A stretch of DNA of 64,000 nt, from the NCBI GenBank assembly GCA_965659845.1, contig CBFHXS010000001.1, forward strand, positions 26,048 through 90,047, in the 5' to 3' direction. Position numbers and translations under genes: made by a program. The notes under the pieces are model-generated. The model saw only the letters and a list, made by a program, of their open reading frames with translations. It did not search any database and was not told the origin of the DNA. This document shows, piece by piece, positions 1 to 8,275 of the stretch; position 1 is the first letter of the stretch, and every line of letters starts with the position of its first letter. Source of the DNA: Brumimicrobium sp965659845. Its GTDB lineage: Bacteria > Bacteroidota > Bacteroidia > Flavobacteriales_D > Crocinitomicaceae.

Positions 1-423
1 CGCATAACTTTGAGTGTTAAGGGTTTCTTGAATATTCTTGAGACCATTGTGACCTCCATCACTTCCTTTACCCTTCATCCTTAGTTTGCCGAAATCCAAG
101 GCAATATCATCCGTGATTACCAGAAGGCGATCGATAGGTATTTTTTCCTTTTGCAAATAATAGTTAACCGCCTTACCACTTAAGTTCATAAAAGTTGAAG
201 GCTTTAAAAGAATAATGGTTCTTCCTTTCCATTTTGCAGTAGCAACATCACCTAATTTGACCGTTTCAAATTTAGCCTCTCGTTCGATGGCAAACTCATC
301 CAAGACCTCGAAGCCTATGTTATGCCTTGTATTATCATATTTATCTCCTGGGTTTCCAAGCCCGACAACTAAATATTTCATAGGGTCCTCTTTCTTTCGA
401 TTGAATAATTTTTGTAAAAACAT
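1..423 (-). CDS. pth: Peptidyl-tRNA hydrolase (partial, C-terminus outside window)
   Basis: Pth releases the peptide from peptidyl-tRNAs that drop off the ribosome, in the cytoplasm. The reverse strand from 381 encodes the family start MKYLVVGLGNPGDKYDNTRH, followed by the TFMNLSG block and the DD(x)n GGHNGLKN block. The catalytic His is in the TRHNIGF motif. The left window edge cuts the gene, so roughly the last third is missing. An in-frame ATG at 423 adds 14 residues rich in Lys/Arg; similar N-terminal extensions occur in flavobacterial Pth proteins, so I chose it. The ATG at 381, preceded by an AGAGG sequence, is an equally reasonable start. The gene follows the NtrC-like regulator by 16 bases and is probably cotranscribed with it. 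Confidence 0.93.
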   Translation of the reverse strand, partial: MFLQKLFNRKKEDPMKYLVVGLGNPGDKYDNTRHNIGFEVLDEFAIEREAKFETVKLGDVATAKWKGRTIILLKPSTFMNLSGKAVNYYLQKEKIPIDRLLVITDDIALDFGKLRMKGKGSDGGHNGLKNIQETLNTQSYA

Positions 424-439
424 GCTATGCAAAAAAGAC

Positions 440-1609
440 CTAACCTCTAGGGTTTGAAAATGTATTCACGTCGAAGCCCGTGATTTCATCATCACATAAA
501 ATCACCATACGCTCTACGATGTTTCTAAGCTCTCTAATGTTACCAGACCAATTTGTGTTTTTAAGCGCCTCCAAAGCATCCTTTGAAAACTTTTTGCGAG
601 GAATACCATGATCAGCACATGTCATTGTTAAGAAGTGATCGGCTAATAGTGGAATGTCTTCAGGCCTATCATTTAAAGTAGGAACATGAATAAGAATAAC
701 ACTTAGCCTATGGAATAAGTCTTCTCTGAAGTTTCCCTCCTCTATTTCTTTTCTTAAGTTCTTATTTGTAGCTGCAATTATACGTGGTGTAACCTTGATG
801 TTTTTTTCACCGCCAACGCGTTGAATTACATTTTCTTGCAGTGCTCGCAAAACCTTAGCTTGTGCGGAAGCGCTCATGTCTCCTATTTCGTCCAGAAACA
901 AGGTTCCCTTTGTGGCTAGTTCAAATTTCCCTTTCTTCTGCTTTACAGCGGAAGTGAAGGCTCCTTTTTCATGACCAAAAAGCTCGCTTTCTATTAATTC
1001 TGCTGGAATTGCGGCACAGTTCACCTCGATAAAAGGGTTTTCCTTTCGCGGACTATTATCATGCAGCGATCTAGCTACTAATTCTTTCCCTGTACCATTC
1101 TCTCCTGTAATCAAGACACGAGCTTCACTTGGGCCTACTTTAGCGATCATTTCTTTGATCTGCATAATTTCATCCGTATCACCAATTATAGAAGACCCCT
1201 TAAAGCGCTGTACCGTCTTTTTTAATGTCTTTGTTTCCTCAACTAACGAAGACTTATCTTTGGCATTTCGAATCGTAACAAGAATTCTATTTAGGTCTAA
1301 AGGCTTTTCAATAAAATCAAACGCTCCTTTTTTAATTGCTTCGACTGCAGTTTCAATGTTCCCATGACCTGAGATCATTATAACAGGGCTTTCCAATTTT
1401 TCCTTTTGAATTTCTTCCAAGACCTCCATCCCGTCCATCTTGGGCATTTTGATATCACAAAAGATAATGTCGTAAAATGATGCTTTGGCTTTTGCAAGAC
1501 CTTCTTTTCCATCCTCAGCTTCATCAACCTCGAAATCTTCAAACTCCAGGATCTCCTTCAGTGCTCTCCTGATACTTTTTTCATCATCAATAACTAGAAT
1601 TTTACCCAT
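440..1609 (-). CDS. NtrC-family sigma-54 activator-like response regulator lacking a Fis/HTH domain
   Basis: 389 residues. An N-terminal receiver domain (about 1-120) has the acidic pair D8-D9, phospho-acceptor D52 and the conserved Lys in FIEKP. An AAA+ sigma-54 interaction domain (about 140-375) has Walker A GENGTGKE and Walker B LFLDEIGD. The sigma-54 contact loop reads GAFTSA rather than the canonical GAFTGA. NtrC-type proteins usually carry about 60 more residues holding a Fis-type helix-turn-helix, but here a TAG stop follows the AAA+ domain directly. It may therefore act on sigma-54 without DNA anchoring, or be recruited by a partner. No histidine kinase is adjacent. A promoter of the Bacteroidota type lies just upstream. 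Confidence 0.9.
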   Translation of the reverse strand: MGKILVIDDEKSIRRALKEILEFEDFEVDEAEDGKEGLAKAKASFYDIIFCDIKMPKMDGMEVLEEIQKEKLESPVIMISGHGNIETAVEAIKKGAFDFIEKPLDLNRILVTIRNAKDKSSLVEETKTLKKTVQRFKGSSIIGDTDEIMQIKEMIAKVGPSEARVLITGENGTGKELVARSLHDNSPRKENPFIEVNCAAIPAELIESELFGHEKGAFTSAVKQKKGKFELATKGTLFLDEIGDMSASAQAKVLRALQENVIQRVGGEKNIKVTPRIIAATNKNLRKEIEEGNFREDLFHRLSVILIHVPTLNDRPEDIPLLADHFLTMTCADHGIPRKKFSKDALEALKNTNWSGNIRELRNIVERMVILCDDEITGFDVNTFSNPRG

Positions 1610-1634
1610 GTATACGAGATTAAGAAATTACATT

Positions 1635-1663
1635 CAAAAATAGTAAACTTAGGCGAAATACAA
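1635..1663 (-). promoter_or_regulatory. Predicted Bacteroidota promoter of the NtrC-like gene
   Basis: On the reverse strand a TTG (-33 element, 1663-1661) is separated by 18 bases from TATTTTTG (1642-1635), which fits the TAnnTTTG -7 consensus of this phylum. Transcription would begin near 1628, leaving a leader of about 18 bases before the ATG at 1609. Confidence 0.55.
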
Positions 1664-1694
1664 TTGATATCTTTAAAGGCTAATAAGAAAGACC

Positions 1695-2624
1695 TTACTC
1701 AACAAGCTTTTGTTTTATCACATGCAGCACCTCGTAAGTTTCGGTGTTGTATAGATAAATGAGAAAGTGAAGGTTGTTTGGGTCTTCTCCAGCTGGAACT
1801 TCATAAGAATAATCCCTAACCAACTTAGTTCCTTGAGGGTCTTCTGCACTAAAAGTTGGTTGACCCCAAGGTTGATTATCTATACTGCCAATATGTACGT
1901 CTTTGTGCAAATAAAACTCGTTACTGGAATTGTCTGGCATAGTTTGCCAATCCGTTATAGTATCCCGAATAACATAAACAACCATATTCATATTTACAGA
2001 CTGTCCCACCAACTTCTCAGCCTCTACATGCAAAAACCCTCCATTCGTTGATTCGTAGAAATTAAAATCTGACTGTAAATTATATCTCAAATCGTTTTCA
2101 GATAAAATATTTGTAGTACGCGTTTCCCATGTACCGGAGAAATCAAACATTTTACCATCAACAACTCTGCGATTAACAGTACCCTGAGGGTTTCCTAAGA
2201 AGTTGAACCCGTTCAGAAAAGTTTCACCATATTCGATAACATCTGGATTGGTATGATCAGTACTGTAACTACCTGATTCTTCTGCACTTTGAAAAGAAAG
2301 ATTTGCACCTGGATCCACATGTATTGCTGCTACGAAAACTCGATCGGGGTTATTTTCATGAATAGTGTTTGCAATAACTCCAGCAGGAGGACAATTGTTG
2401 CATTTATGACCTGTATAATCCTCTAACAAGACGTTAACATCAGTATTGTTATTCGGTGCAAACTGAGGGTATTCATTCGCTAAATAATCACTCCACACTC
2501 CAGGATAAAGGGTCGTATCGATTTCGATCTGCTCAGGGTAAGCATTCTCTACTTTATCACAGCTCATAATAAAACCGAATACAGGCAGTATAGCAACGAC
2601 ACGAATAAAATGTAATGTTTTCAT
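1695..2624 (-). CDS. Omp28-related outer membrane lipoprotein with a CxxC thioredoxin-like site
   Basis: 309 residues. A lipoprotein signal ends in IMSC with Cys22 as the predicted lipidated residue, so the mature protein should be membrane-anchored, probably in the outer membrane. The block VLLEDYTGHKCNNCPP places a C75-N-N-C78 motif after a beta strand, as in Omp28-family and thioredoxin-fold proteins. The rest is beta-rich with no other domain I recognise. It is the last gene of a reverse-strand run TlpA - DUF6029 - Omp28, ten bases after the DUF6029 stop. The role is unknown; the redox motif and the neighbours suggest thiol chemistry in the envelope or on exported proteins. Confidence 0.85.
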   Translation of the reverse strand: MKTLHFIRVVAILPVFGFIMSCDKVENAYPEQIEIDTTLYPGVWSDYLANEYPQFAPNNNTDVNVLLEDYTGHKCNNCPPAGVIANTIHENNPDRVFVAAIHVDPGANLSFQSAEESGSYSTDHTNPDVIEYGETFLNGFNFLGNPQGTVNRRVVDGKMFDFSGTWETRTTNILSENDLRYNLQSDFNFYESTNGGFLHVEAEKLVGQSVNMNMVVYVIRDTITDWQTMPDNSSNEFYLHKDVHIGSIDNQPWGQPTFSAEDPQGTKLVRDYSYEVPAGEDPNNLHFLIYLYNTETYEVLHVIKQKLVE

Positions 2625-2634
2625 AATTATAAAA

Positions 2635-4296
2635 TTAAAAACTATGCGTAAAAGTTACTGTTAATCCATTGGAAGCTGGAACAGGTCTGCACACTCCTCC
2701 CACACAAAACAGTCCTTCTATTTGACGACCGTACCCTGCTTGAAGTCGAGTGGCACCCCAAATTTTTCCTATAAAAATCAAAGGATAATTGTAACGCTCT
2801 TCCTCTACAGGGTTTCCATAATTAGACTGTAAGATTGCACTAAAGAACCAGTCTGGTGAGATTGTATACTCGACAACCGCGGTGGCCCAGTTTCCACGAT
2901 CTTTTTTATCAACAACCCACATTCCTTGTAGTTCAGCACGAATCGTGTTTTTACGGTTGATCTTATACTGAACATCCAACACCCCAATATGTGATTCTAT
3001 AATACCAGAAACATTGTTTACCAATTTAACAACATCATTGTTCAATGATATATTGAAATAATTCATTTTCATGGTCCACTTCTTATTGAGTTTTCTTTTT
3101 ATCTGAACGTTAATATCTCGCCAATAAAGCAAACTTGTTTTGTCAAAAAGCGTATTGGAATAGGTAACGCGAGAAGGATCATTAGGATCGATTCCATTCG
3201 TTACCTGTCTAGGCTGATATGCCGTGGAGAAATTAAGCGCAATATCTGTCCCGTACTTTCCTCCAAGCTTGGTCCCTCGTTTTACCTTATAAATAATATC
3301 TGCTTGATAAGCGACTTCTCCTAGAGGTTGCGTAGCATATGGATATAGAGTTGCCACCAAATTATAAGTGTGTGTTTTCGTTAGTGGTGGAATGAACCCA
3401 ATCATGGCATCCTGTAAGGTTGCATTTCGATCACTTCGAAAACTCATATTATCAATAGATTTCGCTGAAAAAAGAACACCGAGACCTTTTTGAGAGTATC
3501 CCGCATTCAGGATCATCCCCTTCCCATAATTATAAACAAAGTTATTATCCTGAGAAGGGTCTTGTTCTTTTATAATATATTCCCCATTAATAAAAAACTT
3601 TTTATAAGCTAACTCCAATCGACCTCCATAAGAACCAACATTTTCAGGAAGGATATACTCATTGTTATTATCAGGCTCATACTTAGATACATAAGACCCA
3701 GCTGCGGTTATTCTAAGCTTCTTTTCAGATAGTTTAGGAAACCATTCATTAAAATTCAACTCTAAGTCGGCTCCTCTTACGATTCCTGGGGTATAGGTGT
3801 TCCGTCCGTTCACAAATGAAAAGCGCTGTTTCCCATATACCGTTTTAAGCGTTACCCCTTTAAACGGGCGAAGGTTCATTTTAACTCCATTCATGGTGTT
3901 ATCGAAACCAAGTGGACGATCTTCATACGCCCTAAAGATGAGTCCCGAACCAAACTGTTCGTAAAAATTACCCACAGTTATATCTACCAAGTCGTTCTCG
4001 TACCCCAAATAACGATAACCAATTCCAGCGCCATCAAAACGGTCCGGATAGCCAAGAATTCGGGGCAGATAAGACTCAAAACGAACACCGGCCTTGAACC
4101 CTTGATTACGATAATTGATGTTCATATACGAATTAATCAAGGCTTTTTCAGGGGGCTGATTGGCATTAATTGCCTCGTCATCATTTAAGTATTGAAAAAT
4201 AGTTTCCAGGTTACCAGAAACACTTCCCTGAGCCATTAACTGCTTACCTTGAAAAAAGGCAAGTGTTACTGCAATTGCAATAAGCGATCGTTTCAT
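2635..4296 (-). CDS. DUF6029 family outer membrane beta-barrel protein
   Basis: 553 residues starting with a Sec signal peptide (cleavage likely after MAQ, near residue 23). The body is a long series of alternating amphipathic strands rich in Tyr, Asn and Gly and ends in the aromatic THSF, as outer membrane barrels do. Segments such as GNFYEQFGSGLIFRAYEDR match the DUF6029 family of Bacteroidota. The function of that family is not established. It sits between the TlpA-like gene (32-base gap) and the Omp28-like lipoprotein gene (10-base gap), which suggests these three are made together and work in the same envelope process. Confidence 0.85.
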   Translation of the reverse strand: MKRSLIAIAVTLAFFQGKQLMAQGSVSGNLETIFQYLNDDEAINANQPPEKALINSYMNINYRNQGFKAGVRFESYLPRILGYPDRFDGAGIGYRYLGYENDLVDITVGNFYEQFGSGLIFRAYEDRPLGFDNTMNGVKMNLRPFKGVTLKTVYGKQRFSFVNGRNTYTPGIVRGADLELNFNEWFPKLSEKKLRITAAGSYVSKYEPDNNNEYILPENVGSYGGRLELAYKKFFINGEYIIKEQDPSQDNNFVYNYGKGMILNAGYSQKGLGVLFSAKSIDNMSFRSDRNATLQDAMIGFIPPLTKTHTYNLVATLYPYATQPLGEVAYQADIIYKVKRGTKLGGKYGTDIALNFSTAYQPRQVTNGIDPNDPSRVTYSNTLFDKTSLLYWRDINVQIKRKLNKKWTMKMNYFNISLNNDVVKLVNNVSGIIESHIGVLDVQYKINRKNTIRAELQGMWVVDKKDRGNWATAVVEYTISPDWFFSAILQSNYGNPVEEERYNYPLIFIGKIWGATRLQAGYGRQIEGLFCVGGVCRPVPASNGLTVTFTHSF

Positions 4297-4327
4297 TATA
4301 AGTGTGTAGTGTTGTTAAAAGTATCTC

Positions 4328-4861
4328 TTATTTTTCCTCTTTTTCAATAAGTTCAAGAATGTGATCGTACAGTTCGTACTCATCACCAGGTGCATAGTTA
4401 TTGTGTGAATATACAATGTTTCCTTCACTATCAATCAAAAATGTGTGAGGTACATTATTAACCCCCATTGCTCTTTTAAACTCTCCATTTGGATCTAATA
4501 ACACTTGATACTCCCAAGATTTAGAATCAACGTAAGGAACAACTCTGTTTTTGGTTCTTTCATCATCCACAGAAACAGCGACTAAACGAACACCTGTTTC
4601 GTCTTGCCAATCAATATACATGTCGTTTATGGTATTCAGCTCTTTCTTGCAAGGAGTACACCATGTTGCCCAAAACGAAATTATTATTGGTTTCCCATCG
4701 TTTTCAAGACTACCTGTGTGGATTGTTTCACCCTCTGTGTTTTTTAATTGAACATCAGGTACTTTCTTATCAAGTAAGGTGTTGTCATCTTCTTGAGAAT
4801 ATACTGCAGTGGTCATTAAAAACAAAGCCGCAAGTACTGGAATAAAAGTCGTTTTCATCAT
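4328..4861 (-). CDS. TlpA/ResA-like thioredoxin-fold protein, exported
   Basis: About 177 residues: a signal peptide (MMKTTFIPVLAALFLM, cleavage after YSQ) followed by one redoxin domain. The active site is W-C-T-P-C, with cysteines near residues 68 and 71, preceded by the FWATW strand and followed by the cis-Pro region VPHTFLID. Family members reduce or exchange disulfides in the periplasm. Three ATGs lie at the start (4867, 4861, 4858); 4861 gives a compact signal peptide, but the choice is not firm. It is the first gene of the TlpA - DUF6029 - Omp28 run and has its own predicted promoter with a perfect dyad upstream. Confidence 0.9.
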   Translation of the reverse strand: MMKTTFIPVLAALFLMTTAVYSQEDDNTLLDKKVPDVQLKNTEGETIHTGSLENDGKPIIISFWATWCTPCKKELNTINDMYIDWQDETGVRLVAVSVDDERTKNRVVPYVDSKSWEYQVLLDPNGEFKRAMGVNNVPHTFLIDSEGNIVYSHNNYAPGDEYELYDHILELIEKEEK

Positions 4862-4913
4862 ATACATTTTTATAGTTTGGGTTTACCATGCACAAACTGT
4901 TCCAAGTGCAAAA

Positions 4914-4953
4914 CAAATATAAGGAAATGATGAAGGTATTGACTATCAATACC
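4914..4953 (-). promoter_or_regulatory. Predicted promoter with perfect dyad operator, tlpA-DUF6029-omp28 run
   Basis: On the reverse strand TATATTTG (4921-4914) matches the -7 consensus TAnnTTTG. Thirteen bases upstream lies a perfect inverted repeat, GGTATTGA-CTA-TCAATACC (4935-4953). It spans the place where a -33 element would sit and no well-spaced TTG is present. The layout suggests a regulator-controlled promoter. No regulator gene is nearby, so the factor is unknown. Confidence 0.5.
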
Positions 4954-4979
4954 CATTGTATTCTTGGATTTTCAAATAC

Positions 4980-5009
4980 AAAAAAGGGGAAGACAGTTGT
5001 CTTCCCCTT
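4980..5009 (-). terminator. Intrinsic terminator of the T9SS thioredoxin-like gene
   Basis: AAGGGGAAGACA (4984-4995) and TGTCTTCCCCTT (4998-5009) form a perfect GC-containing hairpin. Read on the reverse strand it is followed by a run of T. It lies 22 bases after the stop of the 5032-6525 gene and isolates it from the next reverse-strand unit. Confidence 0.85.
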
Positions 5010-5031
5010 CAGATATCATTTCGTAAAAGAA

Positions 5032-6525
5032 TTACTTAACAACAGAAACTCTTTTAGTGATTTCTCCGTTTGAAGTTTTCACTTTAACAATATACATTCC
5101 TGATTCAAGGCTAGCTACATCAATAGAAACTGATTGCTCTCCAGAAACATGACCAAGCACTTGTGTTGAAACAACCTGACCTAAACCGTTTAATAATTCA
5201 ACAGTTGCATCAGCATCATTTGAAAGTGTAAAGTCTACATTTACATTGTTTGAAGCTGGATTTGGATATACATTCATGTTATTTGCGAATGTGTTTTCAT
5301 CTAAACTAGCTCCTTCAGATGATCCGTCAGACTGGAATTTCCCATCTACTGAATTTTCAAAAGCCGTTCCGTCAATATCAACAGCTGTTGTATTCCCGTC
5401 ATATGAAGTAATTACTGCTCCAAAACCAGAAACTGATGTTCCTCCGTTATAGATCATCCCATCACCATAAGAATCTTCTAGAATGAAAGTATAGCAGTCT
5501 GCTGAACCTAAGTCGATGAAGTATTCGTGTGTAATTAAAGCATCTGGTCCACCGGCACCGAACTGATCATCAGTTCCTGCTTGATAAGAACCCGACTCAA
5601 CTACTGCATTGTTTCCGTCACGAATTTCCCAAGAAGTCTCTCCAGGGTAATAATCAGTTGTAACTTCTAACTTGATAATATTTCCTGTAGAAGGAGCCTC
5701 TGTTATTTGCTGTGAAAGTGTATTGTTAGAAACATTATCATCAGTATCATCTATCTCAATAGAATAAGTAGTGTTTCCCGTTGGAGTCACAGATCCAACA
5801 ACAACATTTGCTACTTCATATGGAGCAAGATTACCTGTCCAGTTAGTAGTAGCAACCTGAGTACCACCATCATATGCAGAGATAGTTGCAGATGTCAAGT
5901 TTGATGTTCCATAGTTTTGTAGAAGAACCTCTAATTGAACATCATCACAAGTTGAAGTTTCACCTAAGTAAGAAAGCAATTGACCATCATTCGCATCAGT
6001 CGCAGCAGCTCCACAAGCTTGCGCTGCTGTATAATGCTGAGCTGTAGATATCTGACCCACTTCAGTAACTGTTCTGTCTGGGCAAATTAAAATGATAGTT
6101 GGATAATACGCTTGATTGATTATACCCGCGACATTATCGTCATTTGCTAAAGGATAAGAAATACCAACAGTCCAATCACCTTCTCCAGTGTTCGGGTCAG
6201 AAATATTTGCTTCCGCTTCTCCAGGATCAGACTCCACTCCAAAAACCATCAACTCATCCGTTCCATCAGGACCGTATGCAGTATATAAATCTTCTAGGGC
6301 GTGACCTTGGTGATATGTCCAACATGGAGGACACCAGTCAGCAAACGCATCAAGTACAACAGGCTTTCCTGCATCCAATATCGCATCGATGTCGTGCTGA
6401 ACCCCATCAATATCTGTCAACACTACTCCTGATGGCCATATACCATTGTCGGGAATTTGAGCTTGGGCATTGAACCCAAACGTTATAGCAACTGTTGCTG
6501 CTACTGTTCGTAAAATTTGTTTCAT
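5032..6525 (-). CDS. Thioredoxin-like protein exported by T9SS (type A sorting domain)
   Basis: 497 residues: a Sec signal peptide (cleavage after AQA), a redoxin domain with ADW-C65-P-P-C68 in the first 160 residues, then beta-sandwich segments (about 190-390). It ends in a T9SS type A sorting domain beginning at the NNMNVYPNPASNN motif and closing with ITKRVSVVK. The combination predicts a thiol-active protein carried to the cell surface or medium by the T9SS, whose SprA subunit is encoded 5 kb downstream. It is monocistronic: a strong terminator follows and a 188-base divergent gap precedes it. The physiological substrate is unknown. Confidence 0.88.
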   Translation of the reverse strand: MKQILRTVAATVAITFGFNAQAQIPDNGIWPSGVVLTDIDGVQHDIDAILDAGKPVVLDAFADWCPPCWTYHQGHALEDLYTAYGPDGTDELMVFGVESDPGEAEANISDPNTGEGDWTVGISYPLANDDNVAGIINQAYYPTIILICPDRTVTEVGQISTAQHYTAAQACGAAATDANDGQLLSYLGETSTCDDVQLEVLLQNYGTSNLTSATISAYDGGTQVATTNWTGNLAPYEVANVVVGSVTPTGNTTYSIEIDDTDDNVSNNTLSQQITEAPSTGNIIKLEVTTDYYPGETSWEIRDGNNAVVESGSYQAGTDDQFGAGGPDALITHEYFIDLGSADCYTFILEDSYGDGMIYNGGTSVSGFGAVITSYDGNTTAVDIDGTAFENSVDGKFQSDGSSEGASLDENTFANNMNVYPNPASNNVNVDFTLSNDADATVELLNGLGQVVSTQVLGHVSGEQSVSIDVASLESGMYIVKVKTSNGEITKRVSVVK

Positions 6526-6713
6526 CTTTATTGAGTTTTAAGATTATTTAATCCAAACCTAAGTCGAATTTTACAAAGAATTAAATTATTCGAGTATATA
6601 AAACGGTTTAAAATTGAAATCCTAAAAACCTACTTCTCACCAACAGCTCAAACAAATTCTGCTAATGGTTTAAAAATCACTATATTTATTTAGTAATTCA
6701 AAACTTTCAAACT

Positions 6714-7448
6714 ATGATAAAATTTGTATTCTCATTTTTAGCTTTACTTTCTTTAAGTTTTTCATTCGCTCAAGGAGGTGTTAAAATTGTTCATGTTTCT
6801 GATCTAAATACTGACATCAGTGGTACTGAAGTTGAGGCAGTAGGAGACCCCAGTGATACTCGAATATACTATGACATGCGGGTTATCAACTTAACTGGAT
6901 CAACCATAGACATCCGCTATCAGCGTCAGCGATTAGCCGACTCTAATAGAGACGATGAAATCTGTGATGAAAATCTATGTTATTCTGCAGCTGATGCTCA
7001 GTGGTACCAAACGCCTGCTGTGATTTCTGTTGATCATGAAGACACTACATTACTTAAACCTCAAATTGATCCAAACGCTGAAGAAAGTTGTGGAATACAC
7101 GTGTATTATGTTGTAGAAAACGGAACTGTTTTAGATTCTGTTACCATAACTTTTAGAACCACAAACTCAAGCTGCTTTTTAAGTTTGGAAGAGGAAGAGG
7201 CAAATAACAACGATTTCAATATGTATCCAAACCCGTCGAAAAACAACCTAAAGATTGAAAAGCTAAGAGCATCTGACGAAGCTATTTTGGTTTTTGATGC
7301 TTTAGGAAAACAAGTTTTGACATCAAAAATCAATTCTACCTCAAAGGACTTGAAATTAAATACACTTAACAGTGGGATATATTTTGTTCGAATTCTTAAT
7401 GAGAACGGAACAATGAGCGAACCTAAGAAGTTAGTAGTGCGCAAATAA
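6714..7448 (+). CDS. Small T9SS cargo protein with type A sorting domain
   Basis: 244 residues: signal peptide (cleavage after SFAQ), a beta-rich region of about 140 residues with no family that I recognise, and a C-terminal T9SS type A sorting domain starting at FNMYPNPSKN and ending KKLVVRK. The central region has several acidic and cysteine residues (EICDENLCYS, ESCGIHVYYVV) that could form disulfides outside the cell. It is transcribed divergently from the T9SS thioredoxin-like gene, which invites the guess that the two are co-regulated. A hairpin terminator follows the stop. Confidence 0.8.
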   Translation: MIKFVFSFLALLSLSFSFAQGGVKIVHVSDLNTDISGTEVEAVGDPSDTRIYYDMRVINLTGSTIDIRYQRQRLADSNRDDEICDENLCYSAADAQWYQTPAVISVDHEDTTLLKPQIDPNAEESCGIHVYYVVENGTVLDSVTITFRTTNSSCFLSLEEEEANNNDFNMYPNPSKNNLKIEKLRASDEAILVFDALGKQVLTSKINSTSKDLKLNTLNSGIYFVRILNENGTMSEPKKLVVRK

Positions 7449-7477
7449 TATTCGAAAAAATAGATTTGTTTTCTGTG

Positions 7478-7505
7478 CCCTCAGTTTTTAACTGGGGGTA
7501 TTTTT
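7478..7505 (+). terminator. Terminator after the T9SS cargo gene
   Basis: CCCTCAGTT (7478-7486), a TTT loop and AACTGGGGG (7490-7498) pair with one G-T wobble and are followed by TATTTTTATTT. The hairpin overlaps the last codons of the convergent sirtuin gene. Confidence 0.75.
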
Positions 7506-8192
7506 ATTTAACATGATTTCTTTGAACTGTTTTAACCCTTTTGTTGCGGACGCTGAAAACACAGTAAAGCTCTCAGAAACTTCAACCCTATTAGGGTCGA
7601 TAAGAAACTTATCAGCATGAGCAGGAACATAATTTAGAAGTCCGGCAGCAGGATAGACATTTAATGAGGTTCCAACTACAACAAATATGTCAGCTTCCTC
7701 AACAGCTTCGGCTCCCTTTTCTAGCATTGGAACAGCCTCACCAAACCATACAACATGTGGTCTCAACTGATAACCTGCTGGACATTTATCTCCCATCTTG
7801 ACCTCCCAGCTCTTTTGATCGTAATATTCTGATTCGCTATCTGGTCCCGAGCTTTTAACCTTATCAATTTCTCCATGAAGATGGATCACATTACTACTAC
7901 CTGCGCGTTCATGAAGGTTATCAATATTTTGTGTTACAATAATAACATTGTAGTATTTTTCAAGCTCCGCTATAACCAAATGACCATCATTAGGTCTCGC
8001 CTCAAAACATTGCTTTCGCCTTATATTATAAAACTCCGTGACCCTTTCTGAATCCTTTAACCACGCCTCAGGTGTTGCTACATCTTCAATCCTGTGCTTA
8101 TCCCACAGTCCTCCGCCGTCTCTGAAAGTTCCTAGCCCGGACTCGGCGCTCATACCAGCTCCGCTCAATATCACAATGGTTTTTTTACTCAT
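7488..8192 (-). CDS. cobB: NAD-dependent protein deacylase, class III sirtuin, without zinc cysteines
   Basis: 234 residues, the normal short length for bacterial sirtuins. The Rossmann motif GAGMSAESGLGTFRD, the NAD-contact TQNIDNLHE and the catalytic HLHGE histidine are present. Y55 and R58 in FYNIRR correspond to the Tyr-x-x-Arg pair that lets class III sirtuins such as CobB and SIRT5 remove succinyl and malonyl groups. Only two cysteines occur in the whole protein, so the usual four-cysteine zinc site is absent; the segment is replaced by a short stretch ending GDKCPAGYQLRPHVVWFGE. The gene is divergent from the malic enzyme gene, an acyl-CoA-linked metabolic neighbour. Confidence 0.9.
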   Translation of the reverse strand: MSKKTIVILSGAGMSAESGLGTFRDGGGLWDKHRIEDVATPEAWLKDSERVTEFYNIRRKQCFEARPNDGHLVIAELEKYYNVIIVTQNIDNLHERAGSSNVIHLHGEIDKVKSSGPDSESEYYDQKSWEVKMGDKCPAGYQLRPHVVWFGEAVPMLEKGAEAVEEADIFVVVGTSLNVYPAAGLLNYVPAHADKFLIDPNRVEVSESFTVFSASATKGLKQFKEIMLNKNTPS

Positions 8193-8275
8193 CTCCTTCT
8201 ATGCTATGTTTGTTCTTTCTTTGTGAGCTATTTTATTAATTTTACGCTCTTGCATTAGAAAATTAAGATACGGAT

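Noticed and set aside
6144..6473. Forward frame of 109 codons inside the T9SS thioredoxin-like gene
   Set aside because: Gln/His-rich nonsense typical of an antisense frame; the reverse gene has a signal peptide, CxxC site and sorting domain.
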